A stretch of 64,000 nt of DNA. It comes from Vigna angularis (lineage: Eukaryota; Streptophyta; Magnoliopsida; Fabales; Fabaceae). The stretch covers positions 13,082,001 through 13,146,000 of the forward strand of contig NC_068974.1 in assembly GCF_016808095.1 (NCBI RefSeq), given 5' to 3'. Of the stretch, positions 36,201 through 51,200 are shown piece by piece. The notes beneath the pieces are model-generated. The model was not told where the DNA came from. It searched no databases and was given only the letters and a program-made list of their open reading frames with translations. Positions within the stretch are counted from its first letter, which is position 1. Each line of letters begins with the position of its first letter. A program made the translations under genes and the position numbers.

Positions 36201-39200
36201 AAGCTCACGGCCCCTTTGGAGCAGCCCACATGGATGAAGGTAGCAATGAGGAAGTAACAACACCCAAGGAAGGCACTAGCTTGGCACAAGGGGTTCTGAA
36301 TTGAAAGCACACAGCAGCTGAAGGCCCTCACAGAAGCAACACACGTTGATGAAGAGCTCCATCCAGCACCCTTGGAGCACACCACCGTCCAGCAAGCTCA
36401 CGGCTGATACAAGAAAGCAGTGATGGAGTTCCTCTTTTATTTGGTGCGCACGGAGAAGTGAAGTAGACAGCACATCCAGCTGCCTTTGAAAGAAGCAATG
36501 GTCCAACATCAAGAGAAGGAGCTGTGAAGGGCTGGAACAGTCACGGTCCATCAAAGGAAATGGCTTCAAGCATCCAAAACAGAAACAAGCACCCGTGAGC
36601 AACAATAAAAAAAGAATGTGCAGGATAAATGAGGAAGAAGAGGACAAATATTAGTTGGCAAACTCACGGGTTCAGATTTTTGGTTATAAAACCAGCAGCA
36701 GCAGAAGAGAAGGGATATTAGATTTTAGGAGTAGGTTTAGGTTACGTTCTGGCTGGGTGTTCTCCTCCCCTCTGGGGAGGTTTTGTGATTTAATTCAATT
36801 TGCATTTTCTAGTAGCAAACTCTCTCATTTCCATTTGAAACAGTGCAATTGTAATTTTAATTTCTGAAGCTTTGCTCATTTCATTTTCACTTCTACGGTT
36901 CAGAATTTTATTTTATTGTTGAATTTTGAATTTCATTTTCAGTCAAGTGATTTTATTTTATTGTCTATTCATTTTACCGTCTGCTGTTACGTTTTATGCA
37001 TATTTACAGTTCCAGCATTTTAATTTCAAACACTGCGTAATTTTCCATTTTCCGTTTTTACCATCTTTTACCGTTTATTCTTATTGTCTTTAAAATTTAT
37101 TTCATTGTTTTTAATTTCAGTTGTGTTTAAATTCCAGTCTAGTTTTAAGTTTTATTTACCGCACAAAACATTCACAAACCCCCCCTTTTCGTGTTAGCTC
37201 TGAGACTGAACCAACAATATTGGTCCTTGAGAGACGACCTAGGAGTCACTTCCTAGTTATACTGCATTAATTTCCGTGCACATCAAATTTGTATGACCGC
37301 GACAGTCGTATCAAATTTTGGCGCCGCTGCCGGGGACCAATGGAGGTTTAGTTTGAGATTTTTGTTCTGTTAATATTTGTTCTGTTAATATGTTTGTTTT
37401 GTGTGTTTTGTCTTGTATATTTTTGTAGGCGACAACGACACCTTCAGCAAATTTTGGCGGCGTTGTCACTTCAGTCCAGGTTCTTGTTTTAGATTTTTAC
37501 TGTTTTTGTTTTATTACGTGGTTGTAATATATGTTTAGTCTTTTATATTTTTTATTGTGCTGTGTTTTGTATTATGTCTCTTAATAAAAAACAATTTAAA
37601 AAAAAAATAATTTTTTTGTTTTGTCTTGTTTGTGTCTGAAGCATGTTTAATTGTGTTGTGTTTTATTTTGTGTTGTGATGTGATGTTCTATTTTATGTAT
37701 GCGTGTCATATGTATTTTATCTGTTAATTAAAAAAAAAAATTTCCTGTGTTTTATTTTGAATTTTTCTTTTTAGATGTCTACCTATTTTAATTTTGTGAA
37801 CAATGTTTATTTTGCCGATACCTCTAATTATGAATCTCCTTCTGCATGGTACTTTAATTATTCTGCTGATTTTTGTAATGAGAACAATATTGCGCATCCT
37901 CTGGTGAGGGGCGTACATGATGATGTTGCCCAGTCTATATCAGATTTTGAAAGCAAGTTGGACGATAAGATTGACTCTCTTGAGAAGTTGGTGACACAAT
38001 TGACTACCAACCGGAGATCTACATCTCCATCTGCGTCTGTTGCACGACTATGTGCTATTTGTCCTTCCAGTAACCACTATACAGATGCATGTCCTTCTTT
38101 GCAGCACCCTGTTGCCTCTGATGCGCCTCAAGCTTATTCTACGAACATCTACAACAGGCAACAAAAACAGCAACACCAGCAGATGCAATTTTATGATGCT
38201 CCCTTTCAAATAACTCCTCAACCTTCAACTTCTGAACCTACATTGAAGGAGTTATTAGAGCAGATGACCATGCAGAATCTGAAGTTCAAGCAAGAGAGCA
38301 TGAAGATCCAGCAGGAAACTCAAGCTGCCATGCAGAATCTGAGTAATCAGATCAGGCAGATGGCCACTCTTGCACCTGAGGAGAATGCTGAAGTTTTTGA
38401 GGACCAGGCAAGAATAAGCAGCAATTTCGAACCAGGTAGACCACTTACATTTTCCACCAACATATCTCAATTTGATTGTTTTGATGATTATGCTATTGAG
38501 AGGTATGTTGATAATTATGATATTGATGAGCATGCTTTTAATTCTCCCTCTGAACATGAATCTGAGCCTATTATTGATATTGATTCTACATTTGAAATTG
38601 ATTCATGTTTTGAGGATATATCTGAGGTTCAGCCTATTACATTGGGATTGGGTGTTATACCCCTGCATGAAATTTCTGTAGTGCCACATTGCACTAACCA
38701 TGTTGCAGGAGGTACGTATAAACTTGATGAGCAGACACCCACAATTGAAGACAAAGGTGCGAGCACCCAGAACTGTTTCAACAACAAGAGGCACCTACTG
38801 AACCTGCTTATCAACAATCACTACTTCGATCCAGCGGTTGAAAACATTTCACTGCTTGATCAGATCTGGAGGATGAAGCAGTACGTCCTCAACAATTCCG
38901 TGATGGATCATGAAGTGGAAAACCTCTCCCTACAAGTCCAAAATTGGCAACTGCCACCCTGACCAGGAGAGTTTTCTTTTTCTTTCTTCCCAGTTTTCAT
39001 ATTTTTAGTGCACTTGTCCTTTATCTGTTTATTGTTGTAATTGATGATGTTATGCTTAGAAAACATCTAGGACAGTGTAGTTTAAGTGTGGTCTCGGGAA
39101 GATTCTGCATTTTGTTTTTCTTTTAAGTTTGTTTTACCTTTTCTTTTTAGTTTTCGAATTGTTATCTTTAAAAAAAAAATTAAAAAAAAAAAAATTATTC

Positions 39201-42200
39201 TATTGTGATAAAATATTTTGTTTTAAGCGTGCCAAATCTTTATTCCGATGTGTATATTTATTTCTTAGTTTTCGAGTTGTTATCCCTTAAAAACATAAAC
39301 AAAAAAAAAAAAACATTTTCAAAAATTGTTTTGCGTGTAGTCCATAATTTCTCGGCCCTCAATTTCTTATTATTTCATATCAATAATTCATTGAAAATTT
39401 TCACTTCAGATCTTATCTTTTTCCTTATTTTCTTCATTGTAAATATATTTTCTTAGTTGTCTCATACAGGTTTTTGATTGAAAATTTTTAGACTAAGAAA
39501 ATATTTCATTCATCAATGCAAAAATTACAGTAATGGAGAAGTGGAAATTGAACATATCTGAAAATAAAATTTGCAGTAGATTCATATGTGAAAATTAAGA
39601 AGTTCGGGGGTCGATCATTTCTGATCGTTAATATTACAGACCATTAATAATAATAAAAAAAAACATAAAAACATAAAAAATAATTGTTCAGATTACATGC
39701 CTCATTAATATTCTGGCCACACTCGGCCAGCAAAAAAAAACATAAAAAATAAAATAAAAATAAAAATAAAAATAACATAAAACATTAAAACTGGAAGAAT
39801 TCACGAGTTGGTTGTGGTGGTCTAAGGGAGAGCTCCGTTGAGGGAGCTCTGGTTCGGAATGTGAGAAGCATGGGTGGAGGGATTTGTCTCTCATCTCTAT
39901 CATCGTCAATGATGATCGGAACGGGAAACAGATTCAGCAGCCTCGGTGCCCTCATTATCACCCAGTCGCATTCTTTCAACAAAAAAAAAATTGTGTTAAT
40001 AATTGTAGAGGAAAGGAAAAAAATCAATAAAATTGGAGATTTGATCAGAGTCTTACCGTACATATATAGCGGCAGTTGTGAAAACTGAGTGCCAGTGGGG
40101 TCTATCTCCGCTTGCCAGCGCCTGACCCGATTGCCGTGGTTGTTGAACCAGCAGTGCACGTTGTATTCGCTGGCATCTCCGAAGATCCTTAGTCGAGATG
40201 TGATCTCGACGACTTGCGCTCGGCTTGGGTGTGTGACCCCAAAGTTGTAGATTCTGGTCATCATCTGGGTCTGATCTTCGGTAGGACGCCACCGCTGACT
40301 GGTGTATCTCTCTGATTCCATCTCGCTCGTCATCTTTCCTCTACTAGTATTCTAAAACATAAAAAAAATATAAAAAAACAGAAAAATAAAAAGCATAAAA
40401 AAAATTAGATTAGTTCTGTGTTTTCTTTTTGTTTCCTTTTAGATTTATTTTGTCCTGTGAGTCTTTGATATTTCTATGTCTGGTCTCAGATCTGTTTCAC
40501 GGTCCTTGAAAAAGGGTCCTAAACGGATCTACGTCCAGTTGTCCGGTTGTTCTTGTCCATATTGTTCTTGTATATTATGTTTATGTGTTTATTTAGTTTT
40601 CAGTGGGGTACGTGGCGTTGTTCTACCCGATTGTCTCTGCAATACCTTCAATCGAAGGGAGATTAACGTCTGGTTTCCAGCCGATATACCCCTTAAGTTT
40701 TAAGACAATTGTGTTTTATGTGTTTAAGTTTTTTTCAGTTTCAGAAAAATAAAAAATTGAAGAAGAAGAAAGAAGATAGATCGGGCAGGGGGAGAGGACC
40801 AGTATTGCAGAAATGAAAAAAAAAATGAAATGAAAGACTGGAAAGCAGTAAAGCAGGAAAGCAGGAAAAGGGAGAGGGAGAGCAAGAAAGAAGCAAGCAG
40901 AAAGAAACAGAGATCCAGGTGCAGAGGACTTACCTGGAGTAGGAGGCTGGCAGAGAAGCTCCTCGGGGTTCTCACACTCTTCAGATGGCACCAGGGCAGA
41001 GGCTCCGCAGAGGTTCCAGATGCTCAGGTTGAGAGTGAGGAGAGCGGAGAGAGAAGAGAGAAGTGAGAAGTAGAGAGAGAGAGCAGGGCAGTTAGAAATG
41101 CCGCTCGGGAGCCGAAGTTGGCCTATTAATAGCCAAAATTCTGCCACTGTAGCAACAGTTCCGGTCTTTGCCACCGAGACTGTTGTCACAGTACCGGTAT
41201 CCTTTTTCAAAAATAAAAAAATAAAAATAAAAAAAAAATAAAAAATAAAAAATAAAAAATAAAAAATAAAATAATATTAACATCTACTGATGGATGTTAT
41301 CTGACGACATCTACTGATGGGTGTCACTGAAAATTTCTCCCATTTTTCTACTTTTTATTACACTTGTCTATATTATTTGACTGCTCTGAAATTGATAATC
41401 TGATGATTGTTACACACTGAGGAGATTGTGTGATTTAAGTGTGGTCTACTGGGGAGAAATTTTGATTTTTCTGTTAGTTTATGTTAGTATGTATTTTGTG
41501 TGTTAAATTTTTTGTTTTTTTTGTTTTTGAGTGTTAATTTTTTCTGTTTTAAGTTATTTTTATCGAGTTTTGTGTGCAATAAATTTTACATTTTTCTCTT
41601 GATTTCTGGATGATGTCTTAGTTGTAGATTTTTCCTTCACTAACTTAATACTTATAGTTTGTAATCCTTGATTTTCTCTGCTTGGAAGATAATTATAATG
41701 TTTGAGAGGGTGAATTGATTATAACACGAATACCCTGTGTGAGATTTGAGCCACTTAATTTTCTTTCTTGTGTGTGATATGTATCTTGAATGCTTGCACA
41801 TATGCCTTGGCTTGATTCTTTTTGATATACTTGATTGATATACATGTTCAGACGTGAAAAAGGCATTTTTGTTCTTGAGCCTCTTTAGCCAAATAAGCCT
41901 ACCTTGTTATTATCCCTTGATAACCCCTTTGAGCCTATACTGTATATATTTCCTTGTTATTGAAGCTCATACACTGATCCTAAGTAAAAACAATGATTAC
42001 CTAAAACTTAGGAAAGTCTGGAGCTACAGAAGTGTTTTGTGAAAAAGTGTGGTCTCCTTGGGAATTCTGATGAATTGGCTAGTTAGTTCCTCGTCATGTT
42101 TTGAAAATATGAATTATATCCTGTTGTGTGATAAAAAAAAAAAAAAAGACAGGATGAAAAAAAAAATTGATGAGAAAAAGAGAGGAAAATGAAAAATAAT

Positions 42201-45200
42201 TTTGAGAACAATGGAGTCGAGAAGAGGATTGAATTAGAGGTTTGGGTGAGATTTGAATGTATTTCCATGTTTTCCCCAATGCTCCTCTAATTCTTCTGAG
42301 CTATAGCTACTTATCCTAATTTATCCTCCCCTGTCCTTGGCCCCATTACAACCCAGTAAAGACCTTTTAATCTGAACATGCATATGTTTTAAGTGTTGAT
42401 TATAGAAGCTTGCCAAGTCTGCTTGTGTTTGTTTTCTCGAGTGCATTGAGTGACATTGATTTACCTTAAACACTTGAGAGAAACACTGTGAGTGCATCTG
42501 TGAGGTTTCGTTATTTTTGAATCACCTCTTGAACTGATTAATTATTTTGCCATACTTTGAATTGCTTGGATGATTTCTGTAAGTATCTGTTTTTCTCGAC
42601 TATGTGTTGGATATTTTCTACTTCTTTTATTTGTCCAGAATTCTTGAGAACTGTGTAAAACTCTGTTTGCTTTCTTGTGAGTTTTAATTTTTCTGTCTGC
42701 TGAGTTTTGTCTCACCTCCCTAAAAATCCTTTGAACCATTCCCTGATTTGCGTCTTAATTTTGCCCAGGAGTGCAAAAGACTAAGTGTGGTCTATTTTGA
42801 TGAATCATTATTTTCTGCACTTCACTTAGTTTATTGTACTAGAATTAATCAGGAAATTATGCTTAATTGTCCAGTATTTTCCCATTTCACTGAATTGTGC
42901 TTAATTCTATCAGAAATTCTTATTTTAATTAATTTGAATTATCTGAGGTAATTATTTACATTATTGATTGCAGGAAAAATTTTGGAAATAGAATTTGAGG
43001 ATATTTAGAGATTAAATGAGAAATGAAAATGAGCACAAGAATTAATTTCTTTTAACACACAAGAAAGAGGCACATTGGAGGCACGGAGGCACGCTTATTC
43101 CATGGAAGTAGAGAACAATCACTAGTAAAAAATCGGGTTTGTACAGCGCACATTATGCCGCGGTTCAACGAAAACCGCAGCATAATGGTGCGCGGTGGCA
43201 GTTTTGTAAATAAAACGAATATATATGCCGCGGTTCTACTGGGAACCGCGGCATATACCCCAGTCAAACATTGCCTTTGACGCCACGTATGAATAAAAAA
43301 TTTAATAACAGAGTATATGCCGCGGTTCTCTGCACAACCGCGGCATATACCCTGCCAATTTATTGCAGGTGCTGACTGGGTCAGAGAATTTCAGAAGTTA
43401 CAGGGGGTATATGCCGCGGTTCCCCAGAGAACCGCGGCATATACCCCCTGTAACTTCTGAAATTCTCTGAAAGGCAGTTGGGGAGACAGTTGTGTTGAAC
43501 ACGTTTGAGGGGTATATGCCGCGGTTCTCTGGGGAACCGCGGCATATTCTCCTATATGAAATTAATTTAATGTTCATTTGAAATATTTCGATGTTTATGC
43601 CGCGGTTGCCCGCTGAACCGCGGCATATAGTTTGAATATAATTTCAAAAATGCCATTTCTGATAATTTTTGAAATTAGTATATGCCGCGGTTGGGGGTTA
43701 AACCGCGGCATATAACCCTTTTATACCGCGGTTAAGTAGTGAACCGCGGTAGATTCCCCCGTTCAGAGTTAAAAAACAAAACTTGGAACAGTGCATCGTC
43801 TTCCTCGCGCGTTCTCTCTGATTTCGCGTTTCTTCTTCCTCCGAACCTCCCTTCATCTCAGATTTTGCGTTTTTAACCGTTTAAACTCAAAATTGTTCGG
43901 TCATTATTCGTTTTTGACTTTAAAAACGAGTTTTAGCCGTTCAAAATCGTGATTTCCTGGCGTTTTTCACCCTCTCCGCCGCCGCCGCCGTTGTGTTGCG
44001 TTTTTCACCCTCTCCGCCGCCGTTCCTCTTCCAGGTATTTATGTCCATTTGCATTTTTAACGTGATTGCTTCATTAATTTTTGCATAATGCTATAGTTTT
44101 GGTAATGTATGAAGTTTCTATAGTTTTGGTATAATTTTTGCTTTAATTTTGATAGTGCATGAAATTGTTATAGTTTTGGTAATGTATGATATGGTTTTTG
44201 CTATAGTTTTGGTAATGTGTGTTGTAGTTCTTGTATTATTTATAAACCTTAAAATATTATTTATGTAATATTTAGGAATATGGATCGAAATTGGATTAAT
44301 TTACCACGTATTAGTGCTGAGTACGAGAGAGGTGTAGAGGAATTTATACAATTTGCGCAACGTAATGAGGGGAGAACTAATGATGAAGTGAAGTTTAGAT
44401 GTCCTTGTGTGAACTGTTTGAATGAGAGAAAGTTGAACGCAACTCAAATTAGAGAACATCTTATATGTGATGGTTTTCTAAGATGCTATACAACATGGAT
44501 CTGGCACGGCGAAGAAATGGATTTTCCCACTGACTCTCAAAGTGTAAATGTTACTGATTCCACCATGGAAGAAGATCGACCGGATGAAGACAAATTGGAG
44601 GACATGATCCGCGATGTTGGAGCAGAAAATTTTGCCAAAGCTCATGTGTATGAGACGATGTCGACTGATGCAGAAACACCTTTGTATGTCGGTTCAACTA
44701 AGTTCACACGTTTGTCAGCGGTGTTAAGGCTCATGAATTTGAAGGCGAGCAATGGATGGACTGATAAGAGTTTTACAGAACTGTTGACGTTGTTGAATGA
44801 AATGTTGCCAGATGGAAATACACTACCCACTCGTAATTATGATGCGAAGAAAATTCTTTGTCCAATGGGTATGGAGTATAAAAGGATACATGCTTGTCCC
44901 AATGACTGCATTTTGTATAGGAAAGAGTTTGAATTTTTGACAGAGTGTCCAAAATGTGGCTTATCACGATACAAGTCAAAAAACAATAGTGAAGATAATG
45001 GTCAGATAGAAAAAAATGGATCTGCTTTGAAAGTAGTTTGGTACCTTCCAATAGTGCCCAGACTTAAGCGTTTGTTTGCGAATCCCAAAGATGCTAAAAA
45101 TCTTAGATGGCATGCAGATGAGAGAAAAATTGACGGGCTGCTTCGTCATCCAGCTGATTCAAAGCAATGGAAAAATATTGATCGACAATTCCCCGAATTT

Positions 45201-48200
45201 GGTAAAGAGTGTAGAAATCTTAGGCTTGCTTTAGCCACTGATGGAATGAACCCATTTGGTAATCTGAGTACCAATCACAGTTGTTGGCCAGTTATATTGA
45301 TAATTTACAACTTATCTCCTGCATTGTGCATGAAGAGGAAGTACATGATGTTGTCTATGATGATATCTGGTCCAAAGCAGCCTGGAAATGACATAGATGT
45401 TTATCTAAGCCCACTAGTTGAAGACTTGAAGGTTTTGTGGGTTGACGGGGTTGAAATATTTGATGCATTCGCTTTAGAGACTTTTATGATGCGTGCAATG
45501 TTATTTTGCACCATTAATGACTTTCCTGCTTATGGTAATTTGTCAGGATACAGTGTCAAGGGTCATAAAGCGTGTCCTATATGTGAAGAAAACACTGCAG
45601 CTCATCAATTGAAACATGGAAGAAAGACGGTGTATCTGCGTCATCGGAGATTTCTAAAACGTAATCATCCATATCGAAGGTTAAAAAAAGCATTCAATGG
45701 AGATCAAGAGAGGGACGAAGCACCAAATCCACTTACTGGCCTTGAAGTTCTTCAAAAAGTTAATAAAATATATCATGTATTTGGGAAAACATCGAAGAAG
45801 TCATCTGTAACGACCCCTTGGAAGAAGAAATCAATATTCTTTGATCTTCCATATTGGTCAAAGTTAGATGTTCGACATTGCATAGATGTGATGCATGTAG
45901 AAAAGAATGTGTGTGATAGCTTGATTGGTACATTACTCAACATTCAGGGAAAGACAAAAGATGGAGTGAATGCTCGTTTGGATTTGGTTGACATGAATAT
46001 CCGAGAAGAGTTGGCACCGAAGGAGATTGGTAAACGTACTTATTTGCCCCCTGCATGTTACACAATGTCTAGACAAGAGAAGATAAGTTTTTGTGTATGT
46101 TTAAAGAGTATCAAAGTACCACAAGGATACTCTTCAAATATGAAGAGTTTAGTGTCAATGCAGGACTTAAAGCTTGTTGGCATGAAGTCTCACGATTGTC
46201 ACGTCTTAATGCAACAGTTGTTACCGGTGGCTATTCGTGGAATTTTGCCCAAAAATGTTAGGCACACCATAAACAGGTTGTGTTCATTTTTCTCGTCAAT
46301 ATGTAGTAAAGCCATCGATCCTACAAAGTTAGATGAACTTCAAGGCGAGATTGTTATCATCTTGTGTCAACTAGAGATGTTTTCCCCTCCATCTTTTTTT
46401 GACATCATGGTACATTTACTTGTTCATTTGGTTAGAGAAATCAAGTTGTGCGGACCGGTATACTTAAGATGGATGTATCCTATTGAGCGTTATATGAAGA
46501 TTTTGAAAGGGTACGTTAAAAATCCATATCACACTGAAGGTTCGATGATTGAAAGGTATATTGCTGAAGAAAGTATCGAGTTTTGTTCAGATTACATGAC
46601 ATCAACGAATCCAATAGGAGTTCCTCGCACAGCATGGTTGAATAAATTTTCTACAAGTAAAAGCATCCGAGGTGTCAATGTGGTGACAAAAGATCGCGAA
46701 GAATTGTTGCAAGCGCATCTTTATATATTGAACAACACAGATGAGGTGATCCCTTTTTTGGAAGCACACAAAGCCATTGTTAAGAATAAAAATCCAAGAC
46801 AATCAGAGAAATGGCAATTGATGGAGCATAACAAAACATTTATGTCTTGGTTCAAATCTGAAATTGACAAAGAGCCACATTCTTCTGAAACTTTATTGTG
46901 GCTTGCAAATGGTTTGAAGTTTGATGTCGTGTGTTGTACAGGTTATGAAGTCAATAATTGCACATTCTATACGAAGACTTTGGATGATAAAAGCACAGTA
47001 CAAAATAGTGGAGTCAGTTTAGAAGCTGAGTCACTTCAATTTTCCACATCAAAAGATCAATCTCCTGTACTTGGATCAATGAGATATTATGGTATAATAG
47101 AAGAGATATGGGAGGTTGATTACACCAAGTTTTCCGTTCCATTGTTCAAGTGTAAGTGGTTTGACAATAAGAGTGGTGTGAAAATAGATGACTCGGGTAT
47201 GACACTGGTTGATTTTCGCAAGGTGGGTTATCGAGACGAACCGTTTATCATGGTACATCAACCATCTCAAGTTTTTTATGTCAAAGATCCTTCGTCTGAC
47301 CATTGGTATGTTGCTCTTCAAGGCAAAAAACAAATTGAAGTTAACGAAGACAATCTAATTAATATTGATATTGCTGACAACCATTCATTTCAAACTACAA
47401 CAAAGTTGGATGACCAATCTGTAGTTGACGATGATGTACATGCAATTCGGTCAGATCATGATGAGGGAATATACATATGATGAATCCATATCTTTATGTA
47501 TGAATTTTCAATTTCTGTACTATTACATGTTTTGTTAATTTATATGATATTACATAAGTCTTGAAAGAAAATTTAATGTTGTTATTTATTTTGACAGATA
47601 TATGGCTGATCATCCACATTCTTCAGGGGATGAGGCTCCCCCACCCAGATCCACTAGAGGACCCACTAGGATGAAACAACTATTAATCAGGAAAAATAGT
47701 GGTGAAAGAACTCCGGTGAATGTGAATGTCACCACGGGTGTGGCAACTGGCCCCCATGCAGATGACTTCCGATCATACCTTGGAGTAGTGGCACGTAATA
47801 AGATTAGCATTCTCATTCCATCTTTTGATCATGTGTCCGAGGGTGATCGGAACATTATTTGGCAAGATATATTGGTAAGTTAGTTAATAGCATTTGAATT
47901 ATAATTTGTTTATATTGATAATTTTGTACTAATACAACTTTATTATGTTTTTTTCAGATGACATTTGACATTCCAAATGTCCCAACACTTAGAAATAAGT
48001 GTTTGTCAACTGTTGCAGAAAATTTCAGAAACTTTAAAAGCAAGTTGACATCAAGGTACATCTTTGGACACCTTAAACATAAAACTCCATGTAATGCATA
48101 TAAGTCCATTGATGAGGAGACTTGGCGGGTTTTTAAAGAGAGTCGGATGTCAGAGGAATGGCAGGTTAGTGTAGTTCATATTATTCAATTCCTCATTAAC

Positions 48201-51200
48201 AAATATATATCATATGAACTCATTAATTAATGTGTATGTGACAGGCAATTAGAAGCAAAGCACAAGGAACAAGTGCTAAGAACAAAAACCCCCACCTATT
48301 ATCTCGTGGTGGGTATAGGAAGCTTGAGGAGAAAATCCTCAAGCAAAAGGCAGATGCTATACCACCATCTCAGAGTGGTAGCCCTCCTCAGCCTCCTTCT
48401 CCACCGTCTAGACATGAGAAATGGAAGTTGGCCCGTATGCGACCATCGGGCACCTACTCTTCCGACACTGCACGAGAGATTTCTGAAAAAATTGTAAGTT
48501 ATCACTGTTCCTAAAATAATGAATATTGTCATTATACATACTACATTAAACTATTTAAAGAATAATGGTGTTTTGTAATGTTACAGGACGCCTTGGTTGA
48601 GCAGAGCTCCCAAGGCCAATTCACTCCAGAGGGTCGCCAGGATATTCTTGCTGCTGCAATTGGACGACCTGAGCACCCTCGACGTGTACGTGCTGCAGGT
48701 CCTGGAGTAGGCATTACGGATTATTTTGGGAGCTCTTCTCGTCAGCCTTCATATTCGTACAGCGATACACAAAGGATGACAGAAGAGATCACAAAAAAGG
48801 TCCGACAAGACCTTATGCAGGAGATCAGGGCCGAGGTGAGGGCTGAATTCCAGATGCTCTACCAGGAGCAGTTTCAGAGCATGCGCCCGATGCAGTCTCC
48901 TATAGAGGAACATGTGGTCCCTCCCCCTCCCACAGGTAAACTTAATAAACATTTATGTGCAATTATTTCTATCTCTTGTATAATCTAACATTTACTCTGA
49001 CAGGGAGAAGCGGCAAAGGAAGTTGTTCCGCATCAGCCATCCCAGAGGATGACATGGACGATGGTAGTCCATGTCTGCTATACATTTTAGAAGAAGATGA
49101 GATGGTGCTGGTAGCTCGTGGAACAGAGTTTAGGTCAGCGACTGTATGTCATGGTATGCAACTATTAGAGGATGAGGTGAAGGTATCAGTGGATGAAATG
49201 ATCATGCCAGATGCCTCGGTTCCACTGTCCACGGAAGAGATTTTCACTGTGGAACAAGCATATAAGTCGTTTATCACTTGGCCTAAATTTTTGGTTAAAC
49301 CAGTTTCTGACCCCTCGGTATGAAATTCTTCTTTACACTTCTCAATTTTAAAGGTTTTTGATGTCAAAACTTATCTTATCTTTTCATGTAACAACAGACG
49401 CAGGAACAACAGAAGATTCCTCTATCTGAGGATGACCCTCTTTCTTCATTGCATCTACTTGCTGACATCCTTGATGATAAGCCTTTGGAGGTTCAGTATG
49501 ATGCTAATGTATTTGGGCATGGCTCTGAGGTCCCAATATACCTTAATAGCCAAGATGTCCGTGAGCTTGCGTCAGGAACACAAGAGTTGAATATTTCAAT
49601 TATTCAACTATGGACGATGTAAGTCTATGACCAATTATTTATATATAAAATTGATTTATATATCAAGTATCCTTATATCAAAGTTAATTTTTGATTTCAG
49701 GTATATGTCTGGGGTCACTAATAAGTTGGGGCGTTCTGATGATTATGGATTCATTGATCCCCAAGACATTCATGAATCAAATGATTTTGATCATATCAAC
49801 ACGAGAATGATAAGCAGTTTTCGAAGGGGCAAGAAAATATACTTTTTGCCTTATATATCCGGGTAAGTGAACTTTGTTAACATAATAATGTTCCATATGT
49901 GATTTTAATATTTAATAGTTACGTTATTATGAATTTCAGGCGCCATTGGCAACTTCTTGTTATGTCTGTGCAAGACAACTATGCTTTGTGGTTCTGCTCA
50001 TTGCACAGGCCTCCTCCCACACAACTCAGACAAGCAATTGATTGGTAAGAACCTCAATGTTTGGACTTTCTTTGTTATATAACTGAATGCTAAAACATTT
50101 TTTTATATACAGTTCTATTCCAGCAAGTATGATGATGGACGGGAGATCAATTGTTAAGAGTAGAAAGATTGCTTGGATTTCTCTCAAGGTTTGACATATG
50201 CTAAAGTCATACTTTGTTATAATTGTTTTATAACAAATGTTATTCACTAACTATTATCAACTGTGATGATATATTGTAGTGTAACAGACAAAATGGGTCA
50301 TATGAGTGTGGATACTATGTAATGTATTGGATGACCCATATTGTTCGTTCTCACATCACAAGAAGCTGGGAAACGGTAATATTTAACTTTAACAAATTTT
50401 GATTTTTTAACAAATGTTGAATTCATATACACTAATTAAAATGAATTGTCTTTTGCAGAGATTCAAGACTACTACACCAGTTCCTGAGAAGTCACTACTA
50501 TTCATTAGGAACGCTGCTGCGAAGTATATAGTTAGATTATACAATAGCTCTTAGATTTAGATTTAAACAATGCATTTGATTAGATAGAATTTTCTTAGAC
50601 TCTCTACTTTATTTGATGTTGAAATACATTTGAACATGTGTTTGTTATGTTGAAATTGAATTTCTGTAAATGTTTTTATATGCAGGTCTGTTTTTGTGGT
50701 AGTGGATATCACAAAAACAGACCTGCTATTTTAAAAAACTGCAGGGGAATATGCCGCGGTTCTAACCACAACCGCGGCATATAGTGCTTCTTTTTTTTTT
50801 TAAAAACGAGACATATGGCCGCGGTTTTGACACTAACCGCGGCATACTCGTCGGCCTATATGCCGCGGTTGAACCGCGGCATATAGTGCATTTTTTAATT
50901 TTTTTTTTAATTTTTTTTTAAAAAAAAAATGAATTTAGGCAGCGGTTCCCTAGACAACCGCGGCATATTCCGCAGCCTATATACCGCGGTTAGAACCGCG
51001 GCATAAAGTGTCTGACTTACTATCGCGGCTGAATATGCCGCGGTTCATGAACCGCGACGTATAGTGAAAATCAACCGCGGTAAAAGCCCCTCGCTGCACT
51101 ATTTTTAGTGAAGTGCTTTCCAAATTACATGCCAACAAGGAGCTTGGAAATGCTGCAGCAGAATTTGGTCACGGCATAGAGAAAGAGCAAGCATGTATTG

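Larger units (their letters stand above)
27038..37313 (+). repeat. LTR2 of the Athila-like array, carrying CACTA copy 1
   Basis: The LTR starts at TGATGAATC 27038 and ends GTCGTATCA 37313; 2296 bp remain without the CACTA insertion at 27360-35339. It shares most of its differences from LTR1 with LTR3, but near its right end matches LTR1 at two sites where LTR3 differs (TTCCG, CTGAG). Confidence 0.93.
43120..51110 (+). mobile_element. CACTA (En/Spm) transposon copy 2, 7991 bp
   Basis: Same ends, insertion point and gene content as copy 1. It is 11 bp longer because of an extra T/A run near 50900. Because the flanking LTR and internal sequence are duplicated with it, this is a copy made by segmental duplication, not a second transposition. 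The subterminal arrays are at 43140-43755 and 50750-51083; the 41-bp-arm hairpin is at 43381-43470. Confidence 0.93.

Noticed and set aside
36684..36691. LTR2 read as the start of a completely separate second retrotransposon insertion
   Set aside because: There is no TSD at the LTR2 edges and LTR2 is shared by both internal regions; a single GCGAA duplication flanks the whole array.
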